A stretch of 64,000 nt of DNA from Streptomyces tanashiensis (lineage in GTDB: Bacteria > Actinomycetota > Actinomycetes > Streptomycetales > Streptomycetaceae). The position numbers and the translations under genes are program-made. The notes beneath the pieces are model-generated. The model ran no database searches, was not told the origin of the DNA, and worked only from the letters and a program-made list of their open reading frames with translations. Positions 25,849 through 34,521 of the stretch are shown here, one piece after another. Positions within the stretch are counted from its first letter, which is position 1. Each line of letters starts with the position of its first letter. Where the stretch lies: positions 291,675 through 355,674 of the forward strand of contig NZ_BMRZ01000007.1 in NCBI RefSeq assembly GCF_014648895.1, written 5' to 3'.

Positions 25849-28248
25849 GTGTCCCCTGCCACACCCGCCCCGGAGAGCGGGGGCGCGGCGCTCGAACTCC
25901 TCGTCCACGGAGTCGGCGGAGCCACCCCCCAGGACATGCTCGACGATCCCAGGACCGTGCGGGTCACCGGTGACCGGACCGCCGCCGTGTACCGGCGGGC
26001 CGAGGACCTCGACGCCGAGGCGCACCCCGAGCGGTACGAGGCCCGCCCCGTCCCGGAGGCGTACTGCTGGTCCAATCTGACCTCCGGCAACGGCGCCCGG
26101 GCCCTGTGGCTGCTGCTCCTGCCCTTCATGGTGGCCAATCTGGCGCACTGGATGCGGCCGCCCGCCCAGGGCCGGCCGGGGCTCGTGCGGCTCTACGGGG
26201 TCCTCGTCCGGCTCGTCGCCCTCACCCTCACCGTGCTCCTCACCGCCGCCGCCTGCGAGGTCGCGCTCGACCTGACGGCCTGGCAGTGCGCCGCCACCAC
26301 CGCCTGCACCGACGCGTACTCCTGGCTCGGCTTCCTCTCCGCCGGGCGCGGCGGCTGGTGGTCCCCGCCGGGCCGCCGGCTCGCCCTCGCCGCCGTCGTG
26401 CCGGCCGCGCTCGTCGGGCTGCTCTGGTACCTCTCCAACCGGACCTGGAGCGCCTACGAGGCGCAGCGCCCGCCCACCGGGTACGACGCCCCCGTCCCCG
26501 ACCCCCCGTCCGACACGGAGGCCGCGGACGCCGCCGACCCCGCCGGCCCCGTCGAGCTCCGCCCCGCGCTCGGCCGCCCGGGCTTCTGGTACGGCCGCCG
26601 GCTGGTCGCCCGCCTCAGGGCCGCCCACACCGCCGCCGGCTTCCTCACGGTCGCCGCCGCGCTCGTCACGGCGGCCGCCCGCCACGACGCCGGTGCCCCC
26701 GGCCTCCGCGTCGTCCTCGGCTGGGTCCTCCAGGCAGCCGTCGCCGTCCTCGCCGTCGTCGTGCTGTGGGTGGTCTGCCGGCGCGGCCGCAGCGAGCGCC
26801 GCCTCGACCTGCGCGTCGAACGGGCCCTCGTCACCTGGCTCCCCGCCGCCTCCCTCGTCCTGCTCGCGCTGACCGCCCTGTACGCCGGCTGGTCCCGCCC
26901 CGGCTGGACCTCCTCCGGAACCCTCCCCGGCGACGCGGCCTTCGGCGCCCTCACCCTGGCCCAGGGCGGGCTCGTCGTCGCCCTCGGCGTCGTCGCCCTG
27001 CTCCTCCAGCGGCCCCGCAGGGACCCCCGTACCGCACTGCGCGGACTCGGCGGGCCGGCCGTCGCCATGCTCGCCTGCGCACTCGCCGGGGTCATGTCCG
27101 GGGGAGTCGCGCAGCGCGTCGCGGACTGGCTCGACGGCCCCGCCACCCCCGGCATGGGCGACCACGGCGGCCCCAGGATCGGACCGCCCGTCCTGCTCAG
27201 CTGGCAGGCCTCGGTCATCCCCGTCCTGCTCCTGCTGCTCCTCGCCCCGGCCGCCCTCCTCGCCGTACGGACGGTCCTCGACGCCCGGCGCCTGCGCTCC
27301 TCCGTCGAGGCCGACTACGACGCCGCGGACGAGCGCGACCCGGTCCGCACCGGGCAGATCGCGACCGGCCGGGCCCGCGCCTCGCTCACCGACTCCGCCC
27401 CCGTCCTCGTCGGTGTCGTCTCCGGCGCGACCCTCCTCCTCGGGGCCGCGTCCGTCGCCGGCGCCTGGGCCAGCGGCAACGTCCCCGGCCGGGCCTTCGA
27501 CGGGGCCCACCCGGCGATCGCCTCCCTCGCCTCCGCCACCCAGGCCCTCGGCTCCTGGATGATCGGCCTGGGCTTCCTGCTCTTCGTCACCTGGGGCCGC
27601 CGGGCCTACAAGGACGCCTCCGCCCGCCGCACCATCGGCATCCTCTGGGACGTCGGCACCTTCTGGCCCCGCGCCGCCCACCCCTTCGCCCCGCCGTGCT
27701 ACGCCGAGCGCGCCGTCCCCGACCTCACCTGGCGGATGAGCTCCTGGACCCGCGGCACCGGCGGCCGGCTCGTGATCTCCGGCCACTCCCAGGGCAGCGT
27801 CCTCGCCGCGGCCGCCGTCTGGCAGCTGCGGCCCGCCACGCGGAGCCGGGTCGCCCTGCTCACCTACGGCTCCCCCCTGGAGCGGCTCTACGGCCGCTGG
27901 TTCCCCGCCTACTTCGGCCCCGAGGCGCTGAGCGGCCTGAACCGCACGGTGCACTGCTGGAGCAACCTGTACCGCGCCACCGACCCCATCGGAGGCCCCG
28001 TCCGGGTGCCCGCCGAGGACGGCCGCCCGGCCGTCGACGGCGCCGTGCTGCTCGACCCGGTCGCGTACGGCCGCACCCGCGAACACCCGCTGCCCGAACC
28101 GATCCTGGGTCACTCCGACTACCAGGCCGACCCGGCGTTCGCCCGGCACCGCGCGGCACTCCTCGACCGGCTCCCGCCCGCCCTTCCGCACCAGCGCGTT
28201 CCGGACGAGGCCGCGGATCAGGGGAGTTCGGGCAGATCCTCCGGGTAG
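25849..28248 (+). CDS. Large integral membrane protein with C-terminal alpha/beta-hydrolase-like motif
   Basis: 799 aa. The N-terminus has LELLVHGVGGATPQDML, resembling the oxyanion-loop start of lipases. About nine to eleven hydrophobic segments fill residues 85-580. The soluble C-terminal part (about 600-790) contains RLVISGHSQGSVLAAAAVWQ, a GxSxG nucleophile elbow, then LLTYGSPLERLYGRWFPAYF and a late HSDY. The nucleophile and a HG(V)GG strand therefore flank a membrane domain inserted in the hydrolase fold. A membrane-embedded esterase is the most direct reading. It converges on the beta-helix/AAA gene with 31 bp overlap. Confidence 0.75.
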   Translation: MSPATPAPESGGAALELLVHGVGGATPQDMLDDPRTVRVTGDRTAAVYRRAEDLDAEAHPERYEARPVPEAYCWSNLTSGNGARALWLLLLPFMVANLAHWMRPPAQGRPGLVRLYGVLVRLVALTLTVLLTAAACEVALDLTAWQCAATTACTDAYSWLGFLSAGRGGWWSPPGRRLALAAVVPAALVGLLWYLSNRTWSAYEAQRPPTGYDAPVPDPPSDTEAADAADPAGPVELRPALGRPGFWYGRRLVARLRAAHTAAGFLTVAAALVTAAARHDAGAPGLRVVLGWVLQAAVAVLAVVVLWVVCRRGRSERRLDLRVERALVTWLPAASLVLLALTALYAGWSRPGWTSSGTLPGDAAFGALTLAQGGLVVALGVVALLLQRPRRDPRTALRGLGGPAVAMLACALAGVMSGGVAQRVADWLDGPATPGMGDHGGPRIGPPVLLSWQASVIPVLLLLLLAPAALLAVRTVLDARRLRSSVEADYDAADERDPVRTGQIATGRARASLTDSAPVLVGVVSGATLLLGAASVAGAWASGNVPGRAFDGAHPAIASLASATQALGSWMIGLGFLLFVTWGRRAYKDASARRTIGILWDVGTFWPRAAHPFAPPCYAERAVPDLTWRMSSWTRGTGGRLVISGHSQGSVLAAAAVWQLRPATRSRVALLTYGSPLERLYGRWFPAYFGPEALSGLNRTVHCWSNLYRATDPIGGPVRVPAEDGRPAVDGAVLLDPVAYGRTREHPLPEPILGHSDYQADPAFARHRAALLDRLPPALPHQRVPDEAADQGSSGRSSG

Positions 28249-30623
28249 AGCAGGGTCAGGTCGTCCGTGCTCGCCTCGGCGAGCTCGGCGACCCGGCCCG
28301 CGTGCCGTTCCACCATCGACTCGAAGGTCTGCCGCGCCGTGCGGCCGTTGCCGAACGCCGGGCCCTTGGGGAGCTTCTCGAAGTACGTGAGCAGCGCCTC
28401 GTCCGTGCCCGGGGAGAGCCGGTACTCGTGCTCGTCCGCCTGCTGGCCGACGATCCGCAGCAGTTCCTCCGGCTCGTAGTCCCCGAAGGTGATGGTCCGT
28501 GAGAAGCGCGAGGCCACGCCCGGATTGACCGTGAGGAAGCGCTCCATCTCCGCCGTGTACCCGGCGACGATGACCACCACGGCGTCCCGGTGGTCCTCCA
28601 TCAGCTTCACGAGCGTGTCGATCGCCTCACGGCCGAAGTCCCGCCCCGAGTCCTCCGGCGACAGCGCGTACGCCTCGTCGACGAAGAGGACCCCGCCGCG
28701 CGCCCGGTCGAAGGCCTCCTGCGTGCGGATCGCCGTCGAGCCGATGTGCTCGCCGACCAGGTCCACCCGGGAGACCTCCACCAGGTGCCCGCGCTCCAGG
28801 ACCCCGAGCGAGGCGAGGATCTCGCCGTACAGCCGGGCCACCGTCGTCTTGCCCGTGCCCGGGTTGCCCGTGAAGACCAGATGGCGGCGGACCGAGGCCG
28901 CCTTGAGGCCCGCCTCCTGGCGCCGGCGGCCCACCTCGATCATGTTGGTGAGGGTCCGCACCTCCAGCTTGACGCTCTCCAGGCCCACCAGCGCGTCCAG
29001 CTCGCCCAGTACGTCCTGCGAGGAACGGGTGTCCGGCGCGGGCTCCGGCGCGGCCGGGACGGCCACCGGGGGGCGCGGCGCGGGCACCGTGCCGAGCAGC
29101 CCCGCCGACTGCGTGGCCGTCAGGACCGTCCCGCCGTCGGGCACGGAGGAGCGGACCGCGCTCTCGTCGCTGGTGCAGTCCTCCGCGCTCGCGCCCTCCT
29201 CCGGGAACTCGTAACCGCCGCGCGCGCACCGCTCGGTACGGCACTTGCGGAGGATCGTCCGGCAGCCGTCCGTGACGTGGAAGCCGTACCCGCCGCTGCC
29301 CGTCACCCGGCAGCCGTGGAAGGAGCCCCGGCCCTCCGCCGACACGTAGAAGCCGGCCTCGGCGGGGGAGGTGACCACGCACCGGTCGATCGTGGGGTCG
29401 GCGCCCTTGGTGACGATGACCCCGGTCTGCACGGAGTCGATGGTGCAGCCGCCGAGGGTGCCGCCGCTGCCGTGGTCCCGGAACCAGGCGCCCGTGGAGG
29501 CCTCCCGGATCCGGCAGTCGTCGAGCTGGGCGGTGGCCCCGTCGCTCACCGACACCGCCGTGTTCCGCACCTGCGTCAGGTCGCTGTCGACGACGTCGAC
29601 CCGTGAGCCCCGGTCGAGGACGAACAGCGCGTCGGGCACGTCGTGCACCCGGCAGGCGTCGAGGACGGCGGTCGCGCCGTCGCTCACCCACACCGCGGGG
29701 TAGTCGCCCGTACTGTCGTGGATCTCGCACTGGTTGGCGTCCACCCGCGTCCCCGGGTCCCACACCGACAGGCCGTTGCGCCCGAAGCGGCGGACCGTCG
29801 ACCGGGTCAGCGTCAGGACCGAGCGCGAGCGCAGGTCGACCGCGTTCTCCGGGACGTCGTGGATGTCGCAGTCCGAGAGCGTGAGCACCGCGTCGGTGTC
29901 GAGGGTGATGCCGTCCGCCGAGGTGCGGTGCACCGAGGAGTCGGTGAGGTGGGCGGTGGCACGGGCCGCGATCTGCAGACCGGCGCCCTTGATCTCGTAC
30001 ACCTCGCAGCCGACGCCCTCCAGGGCGCTGCCCTCGCCGGTCACGGCGATCCCCGCGCCGGAGGCGTGGTGCACCCGGCAGCGTTCGAGGCGCGGATGCG
30101 CCCCGCCGCGCACCGAGACGCCCGCCTGCCCGGCGGAGACCACCTCGCACTCCTCGAAGACCCCGCCGGCACCGTCGAGCACGGCGATGCCGATGCCGGC
30201 CGGATTGTCGACCGTGCAGCGGCGGACCGTCGGCCGGGCGGCGCCCCGCACCTCGATGCCGGCGGCCGAACGCGTCATGATCCGCAGGTCGAGGAGTTCG
30301 GGCGTGCCGTCCTCGACGAGCAGCGCGGGTGCGGCGACGTCCTGCCCCTCGATGTGCAGGTCCTGCACGGTGACGGAGGCGCGGAGGGTCAGCGGCACCC
30401 CGTCCGGGGGCGCGATCCGCACCGAGCCGACCCCGCCCTCGGGGCCGCGCAGGGTGACGGCCCGCCGGATCACGAGGTTCTCCCGGTAGGTGCCGGGCGC
30501 GACGGTGAGGACGTCTCCGTCGCTCGCGGCCTCCAGGGCGGCGGCGAGAGAGGGGTACTCACCCGTGCGGCGCCGCCACCGCGATGTGCCGGTGTGCGTC
30601 ACCTGGACCGTGCCCTGTGCCAT
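28218..30623 (-). CDS. Right-handed beta-helix protein fused to an AAA+ (CbxX/CfqX-type) ATPase
   Basis: 801 aa from the ATG at 30623 (AGGACA upstream). Residues about 15-520 are a series of parallel beta-helix coils: YPSLAAALEAASDGDVLTVA opens, and repeats such as GVSVRGGAHPRLERCRVHHA recur about every 23 residues. After a Pro/Ala linker, the AAA+ domain (about 560-800) has Walker A VFTGNPGTGKTTVARLYGE, Walker B GVLFVDEAYALSPEDSGRDF and sensor VVVIVAGYTAEMERFLTVNP with a following Arg-finger region SRFSRTITF. The ATPase half matches the CbxX/EccA type of motor. Beta-helix/ATPase fusions of this kind occur in actinobacteria, but the target is not known. Confidence 0.88.
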   Translation of the reverse strand: MAQGTVQVTHTGTSRWRRRTGEYPSLAAALEAASDGDVLTVAPGTYRENLVIRRAVTLRGPEGGVGSVRIAPPDGVPLTLRASVTVQDLHIEGQDVAAPALLVEDGTPELLDLRIMTRSAAGIEVRGAARPTVRRCTVDNPAGIGIAVLDGAGGVFEECEVVSAGQAGVSVRGGAHPRLERCRVHHASGAGIAVTGEGSALEGVGCEVYEIKGAGLQIAARATAHLTDSSVHRTSADGITLDTDAVLTLSDCDIHDVPENAVDLRSRSVLTLTRSTVRRFGRNGLSVWDPGTRVDANQCEIHDSTGDYPAVWVSDGATAVLDACRVHDVPDALFVLDRGSRVDVVDSDLTQVRNTAVSVSDGATAQLDDCRIREASTGAWFRDHGSGGTLGGCTIDSVQTGVIVTKGADPTIDRCVVTSPAEAGFYVSAEGRGSFHGCRVTGSGGYGFHVTDGCRTILRKCRTERCARGGYEFPEEGASAEDCTSDESAVRSSVPDGGTVLTATQSAGLLGTVPAPRPPVAVPAAPEPAPDTRSSQDVLGELDALVGLESVKLEVRTLTNMIEVGRRRQEAGLKAASVRRHLVFTGNPGTGKTTVARLYGEILASLGVLERGHLVEVSRVDLVGEHIGSTAIRTQEAFDRARGGVLFVDEAYALSPEDSGRDFGREAIDTLVKLMEDHRDAVVVIVAGYTAEMERFLTVNPGVASRFSRTITFGDYEPEELLRIVGQQADEHEYRLSPGTDEALLTYFEKLPKGPAFGNGRTARQTFESMVERHAGRVAELAEASTDDLTLLYPEDLPELP

Positions 30624-30837
30624 GGGTGTGTCCTGCCCCCGCCTCATGCCTCGCCGCTGATCCGATGCCCCACCGTAGCGCGCGCGGCGCCACCGGGTTG
30701 ACGGGTCGCCGACCCGCGCCCGTACGGGAAGCGGACCACCGCCCGGCACGCGTCACGGCCGGTCCGGGGCGGTCCGGACCGGTCGCGCTCGGTCGCCGAC
30801 CGGTCGAACCCGAACGCGGTCCGGAGGAGTGCGGGGT

Positions 30838-31446
30838 TCAGCTTCCCGTGCCCGTACGGCCCCAGTCGGGACCCGCCGCCGCCCACGCCCGGTCGAGGCG
30901 CGCGTACCGCCGGAGCACCAGTCTGCGGACGGCGAGGCGCCGGACGAGCTCCACCATGAGGCCGGCGAGGAGCGCGGCCGTCGCCCCGGCGATGATCGCG
31001 TGCGCTCGCGCCGTCCCCGTCTGCATCGGCGGTCCCACCGGGCGCCCGTCCCGGTCCGTCCAGAGCCGGAAGGAGGAGCCCGGCGCGGAGTGCTGCCGGG
31101 CCGTCGCCACCGTCCCCGTACGGGCCGAGCCGTCCGGGGCGGTCCAGCGGGCCACGACGGAGCGCCGCAGCCGCTCCTCGCCCGCGGTCTCGACGGACCG
31201 GGGGCCGCTCACGGGGCCTTCGGCGAGCCGCACCACCCGGGCCGTCGTCGGCAGCCGCTGCTCCTGCTGCGCACGGACCGCGCGGGACAGCGAGCCGTAG
31301 GCCGAGGTACCGGCCGCCCAGCCGGTCAGGGGCACCGCGAGGCAGAGGAGCACGGCCGCCGCGAAGGCGACCCACGCCTCGACGAGATCAGTGGTCCGGC
31401 GCAGGGGATTGTGCCGCCAGCGCCAGAGTCCGGTGGCTGCGCGCAC
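30838..31446 (-). CDS. Rv1733c-like membrane protein
   Basis: 202 aa from the GTG at 31446, chosen for the GAGGGGGT upstream. Two hydrophobic segments are visible: VAFAAAVLLCLAVPLTGWAA near residue 30, and AIIAGATAALLAGLMVELV near 160. The soluble loop between them has VVARWTAPDGSARTGTV and LWTDRDGRPVGPP. LWRWRHNPLRRTTDLVEAW at the N-terminus is the mark of the Rv1733c family of actinobacterial transmembrane proteins. The function is unknown. A 214-bp non-coding gap separates it from the beta-helix/AAA gene on the same strand. Confidence 0.82.
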   Translation of the reverse strand: MRAATGLWRWRHNPLRRTTDLVEAWVAFAAAVLLCLAVPLTGWAAGTSAYGSLSRAVRAQQEQRLPTTARVVRLAEGPVSGPRSVETAGEERLRRSVVARWTAPDGSARTGTVATARQHSAPGSSFRLWTDRDGRPVGPPMQTGTARAHAIIAGATAALLAGLMVELVRRLAVRRLVLRRYARLDRAWAAAGPDWGRTGTGS

Positions 31447-31537
31447 GTGTGGACCCCCTCGTTGTAGCCGCTCCTCCAACGAGTGTGCCCCGGGGGTGGG
31501 TTCCCCGCCTGTCGGGCCGTGAGTGTGACGCGCGTCC

Positions 31538-32362
31538 TCAGTCCAGGATCTTGACTTCGTCGCCGACCCGGACCGTGCCGGTGTGCTCGGGGACGAGGTT
31601 CTGGCCGAAGATGACCCGGCCGTCGCTCTTGCGGTGCCGGGCGAGGGTCCGCAGGGGTTCCTTGCCCCGCTCCGCGGTGAGCTGGTTCGTCGTGGTGACG
31701 ACGCAGCGCCCGCAGGGCCTGGCGACCCGGAAGGTGACCTCTCCGACGGCGAGCCGCGTCCAGCCGTCCTCCGCCCAGGGGCCGGTGCCCTCGACGACCA
31801 GGTTCGGCCGGAACCGGTTCATCGGCAGCGGGCCCTCGTCGGCTTGGTCGCCCTGGGCGATCAGGGAGTTGAGGGCGTCGAGCGAGGCGGTGGTGGTGAC
31901 GAGCAGGGGGTACCCGTCCGCGAAGCTGACGGTCTCGCCGGGCAGCGCGTAGTCGGGGTCGACCGGTCGCCTGCGCTCGGGGGCGTCCATGTGCACGAGC
32001 CGTACGTCGCTCTCCAGGTACGCCGAGAGCCAGGCGGCCGCGGCGGGGCCGGCCGGGACCGCCTCCACGGGCTTGTCGAAGATCTCCACCGTGATGGTGG
32101 TCGAGGGGTGCGGTACCTCGACCACCAGCGTGGGGTGTCCGGGTGCGGACAGGGAGACACCGCCGCCCGGCAGCGGCTCGGCCGTGGCCAACGCCATCCG
32201 GGGGTGACGGCGTTGGGTCACGACCTTGTTCGCGGCGTCGACGACGGTCCAGCGGCGGTCCCCGGCCAGCCCCCAGGGCTGCACCTCGGCCTCCGTGCGG
32301 GCCAGCGCGCGCATGGCTTTCACCGGGTGGACGTGGACGGAGCGGAGCAGAGGAGTCGGCAT
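31538..32362 (-). CDS. MOSC domain-containing protein
   Basis: 274 aa. An N-terminal MOSC_N beta-barrel (LLRSVHVHPVKAMRALARTE then GDRRWTVVD) is followed by the MOSC domain with PMNRFRPNLVVEGTGPWAED and a conserved cysteine in RPCGRCVVTT. The domain is found in molybdenum-cofactor sulfurases and in mARC-type N-hydroxylamine reductases, where the Cys ligates molybdenum. A reductase partner is not encoded nearby. CAGGAT lies 6 nt before the ATG, so a leaderless message is possible. Confidence 0.9.
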   Translation of the reverse strand: MPTPLLRSVHVHPVKAMRALARTEAEVQPWGLAGDRRWTVVDAANKVVTQRRHPRMALATAEPLPGGGVSLSAPGHPTLVVEVPHPSTTITVEIFDKPVEAVPAGPAAAAWLSAYLESDVRLVHMDAPERRRPVDPDYALPGETVSFADGYPLLVTTTASLDALNSLIAQGDQADEGPLPMNRFRPNLVVEGTGPWAEDGWTRLAVGEVTFRVARPCGRCVVTTTNQLTAERGKEPLRTLARHRKSDGRVIFGQNLVPEHTGTVRVGDEVKILD

Positions 32363-32416
32363 GCCCTCATCCTGCCAGCCGCCCCGGCCCCTCCGTCGGC
32401 CGGTGTGCGAAGCCGG

Positions 32417-32911
32417 TCAGTAACCTCCGCCCTGGTAGGGGCGGTTGTACGGGTCGTCGTACGGCGCGGGGGCCGGGACCGGTGCGGGCCGGGGGGCCGC
32501 CGGGCGCATCGCCTCGTAACCGGCGGCGGCCGGGCGGGGCTGCTGCGGGTACGGGTTGCCCGGGTAGCCGCGCGGGGCCACCTGCTGCTGCGGGATGTAC
32601 GGGGTCGGGGCGTGCTGCAGCGGGACGGGGGCCATCTGCGGCGAGGGCTGGGGGTAGCCGTAGCCGCCGTTGTAGGCGGGGGCGGGCTGCGGGCTGGGCG
32701 CCGCCGGGAGGGCGGGCAGTGCCGCGGGGAGCGCCGGCAGGTAGGAGCCGCTCACGGGGAAGCTGCTGCCGGTGTCGTAGGCGGCGGGCACTCGGATCGG
32801 GGCGATCTGAGGCGTGCCCCGCTCCGCGACCAGGGAGTCGTAGATCGGGGTGTCCGGGAAGGACGGCGCGGTGTGGTAACCGCCTCCATAGGTGGAGCGG
32901 GGGGAGGTCAT
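32417..32911 (-). CDS. Proline/glycine/tyrosine-rich protein (DUF6643-like)
   Basis: 164 aa from the ATG at 32911. A conserved-looking head, MTSPRSTYGGGYHTAPSFPD then TPIYDSLVAERGTPQIAPIR, precedes a low-complexity tail of PALPA, PQPAPAYNGGYGYPQPS and YPGNPYPQQ repeats, ending PYNRPYQGGGY. It has no signal peptide or TM, so it is probably cytoplasmic and disordered. The head matches my memory of a Streptomyces-only family now called DUF6643, but this was not checked. It has a long non-coding upstream region. Confidence 0.72.
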   Translation of the reverse strand: MTSPRSTYGGGYHTAPSFPDTPIYDSLVAERGTPQIAPIRVPAAYDTGSSFPVSGSYLPALPAALPALPAAPSPQPAPAYNGGYGYPQPSPQMAPVPLQHAPTPYIPQQQVAPRGYPGNPYPQQPRPAAAGYEAMRPAAPRPAPVPAPAPYDDPYNRPYQGGGY

Positions 32912-33284
32912 GGCACATAAGTTAAGCCCACGATGTGCTGGTTGGGGAGCCCGATTAGCGGGTTGTTTGACGGGCTTCGTGAAGTGATGGATCCCCAATG
33001 CGAGCGAACGTGACAAAAACGGGCGGCGCTCCGAGCCAAGATCGTGTAAACGCCGAGTTCGGAGGGGGTTACCGGCGGGTCGGGGCCCCTCGCGGCCGAT
33101 GCGTACCCCCGGCATGAAGAACGCATAAAGAAAAGGTGCCGGGAAGGCGTGGAGGAAGTGATCATGGGCATGATTAAGCGTCAATCCCGCGATGCCCGAG
33201 GCGATGTGTACACGCCGAATTGACGGCGCTACTCCCCGTGTCGGAAAAGCCAATTCGGTGAAGGGGGCACGGAAGCCGGGGCGT
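32912..33284. other. 373-bp non-coding region upstream of the proline-rich gene
   Basis: No convincing gene is seen; short open frames here have poor codon use. AT content is locally higher than in the flanks. An inverted repeat, GCCCGATTAGCGGG followed by TTGACGGGC, lies at about 32950-32976. TTGACG occurs on the minus strand at about 33183. The length suggests several promoters or regulator sites for the DUF6643-like gene. Confidence 0.4.
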
Positions 33285-34463
33285 TCAACGGTCGGGCGCC
33301 GCCTCCGGGCGCGCGTACGTCCGGCCCTTCCACGCCGCCCCCCGTCCCCGGTGATGACGGACCGCCGAGTCCACCGTCATCAGGAGATAGAGGAACGCGG
33401 TGAACGGCAGCAGCGGGGCGAGCCACAGCGGCTGCCGGTAGTGGCGGAGCATCGGCACGTACGTCCCCGTCATCACCGCCCACGCGACACCGCCCGCCCA
33501 GGCCGCCACCGCGTCCCCGCCCCAGACGCCCGCCACCAGGGCCACCGGCGGCACCAGATAGACGAGGACCAGACCCGCAACCGTCCCCACGAGCAGCAGC
33601 GGACTGTGCCGCAGCTGCGCGTACGCGCTCCGCGCGACCATCCGCCACAGCTCGCCGAGCCCCGGATACGGGCGGACGCTGTCGACCCGCTCCGCGAGCC
33701 CCAGCCAGATCCGCCCCCCGGCCCGCCGCACCGCCCGCGCGAGCGACACGTCGTCGATCACCGCCTGCCGGATCACCTCCGGCACGTCCGCGGCCACCGC
33801 CGTCTCCGTCCGTAGCAGCACACACCCGCCCGCGGCGGCCGTCGCCAGGGGCCGCGCCCGGTTGATCCAGCGGAAGGGGTAGAGCTGGGCGAAGAAGTAG
33901 ACGAACGCCGGAACGACCAGACGCTCCCACAGGCTCGCGACCCGGAGCCGGGCCATCTGCGACACCAGGTCCAGGTCGTGGTCCACCGCCGCAGCCACCA
34001 GCCGCCGCAGACTGTCCGGCTCGTGTGCGATGTCCGCGTCCGTCAGGAGCAGGAACTCCGGTCCACGCGCGCGTGCCAGCGCCATGCCGTGCCGCAGCGC
34101 CCACAGCTTCCCCGTCCAGCCAGGCTCCGGCTCGCCCGGCGACACGACGGTCAGCCGCAGCCCGCCGTACCGGCCCGACAGCTCGACGGCCAGCCTCCCC
34201 GTACCGTCCGTACTCCCGTCGTCGACGAGGAACACCTCCGCATCCCCCGGATAGTCCTGCGCGAGCAGCGACGGCAGGCTCAGCGGCAGCACCTCGGCCT
34301 CGTCCCGCGCCGGGACCACGACGGCGACCCTCGGCCACGCGTCGGGCGGTGTCCGTCGCGGCGGCGGCAGCCGCTGATCGGTGCGCCAGAAGAAGCCCTG
34401 GCCGAGGAGCAGCCAGATCCACGCGGCCAAGGAGGCGATCGAGAGCCAGGCGAGGGTGCTCAT
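33285..34463 (-). CDS. Membrane glycosyltransferase, family 2 (HpnB-like)
   Basis: 392 aa from the ATG at 34463. An N-terminal TM (MSTLAWLSIASLAAWIWLLL) precedes a GT2 domain: VAVVVPARDEAEVLPLSLPS, DDGSTDGTG, LTDADIAHEPDSL (DxD) and VIDDVSLARAVRRAGG. Three or four C-terminal TMs follow. The order matches the HpnB group of hopanoid-associated glycosyltransferases, but no other hopanoid gene is in the window, so a different lipid or polymer acceptor is possible. It is divergent from the racemase-family gene. Confidence 0.88.
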   Translation of the reverse strand: MSTLAWLSIASLAAWIWLLLGQGFFWRTDQRLPPPRRTPPDAWPRVAVVVPARDEAEVLPLSLPSLLAQDYPGDAEVFLVDDGSTDGTGRLAVELSGRYGGLRLTVVSPGEPEPGWTGKLWALRHGMALARARGPEFLLLTDADIAHEPDSLRRLVAAAVDHDLDLVSQMARLRVASLWERLVVPAFVYFFAQLYPFRWINRARPLATAAAGGCVLLRTETAVAADVPEVIRQAVIDDVSLARAVRRAGGRIWLGLAERVDSVRPYPGLGELWRMVARSAYAQLRHSPLLLVGTVAGLVLVYLVPPVALVAGVWGGDAVAAWAGGVAWAVMTGTYVPMLRHYRQPLWLAPLLPFTAFLYLLMTVDSAVRHHRGRGAAWKGRTYARPEAAPDR

Positions 34464-34509
34464 TCGCGGCAGTCTGCCCCAGATCGCGGGGGACGAACGG
34501 CTCATCGGC

Positions 34510-34515
34510 TAGGGT
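34510..34515 (+). promoter_or_regulatory. Candidate -10 element (TAGGGT) of the racemase-family gene
   Basis: TAGGGT is followed by 6 nt and the GTG at 34522. No ribosome binding site fits, so a leaderless message is expected. Confidence 0.5.
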
Positions 34516-34521
34516 GACCGG

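Noticed and set aside
25846..28191. 781-codon minus-strand open frame
   Set aside because: Gly/Glu-rich mirror of the membrane-hydrolase gene, with no hydrophobic or motif pattern.
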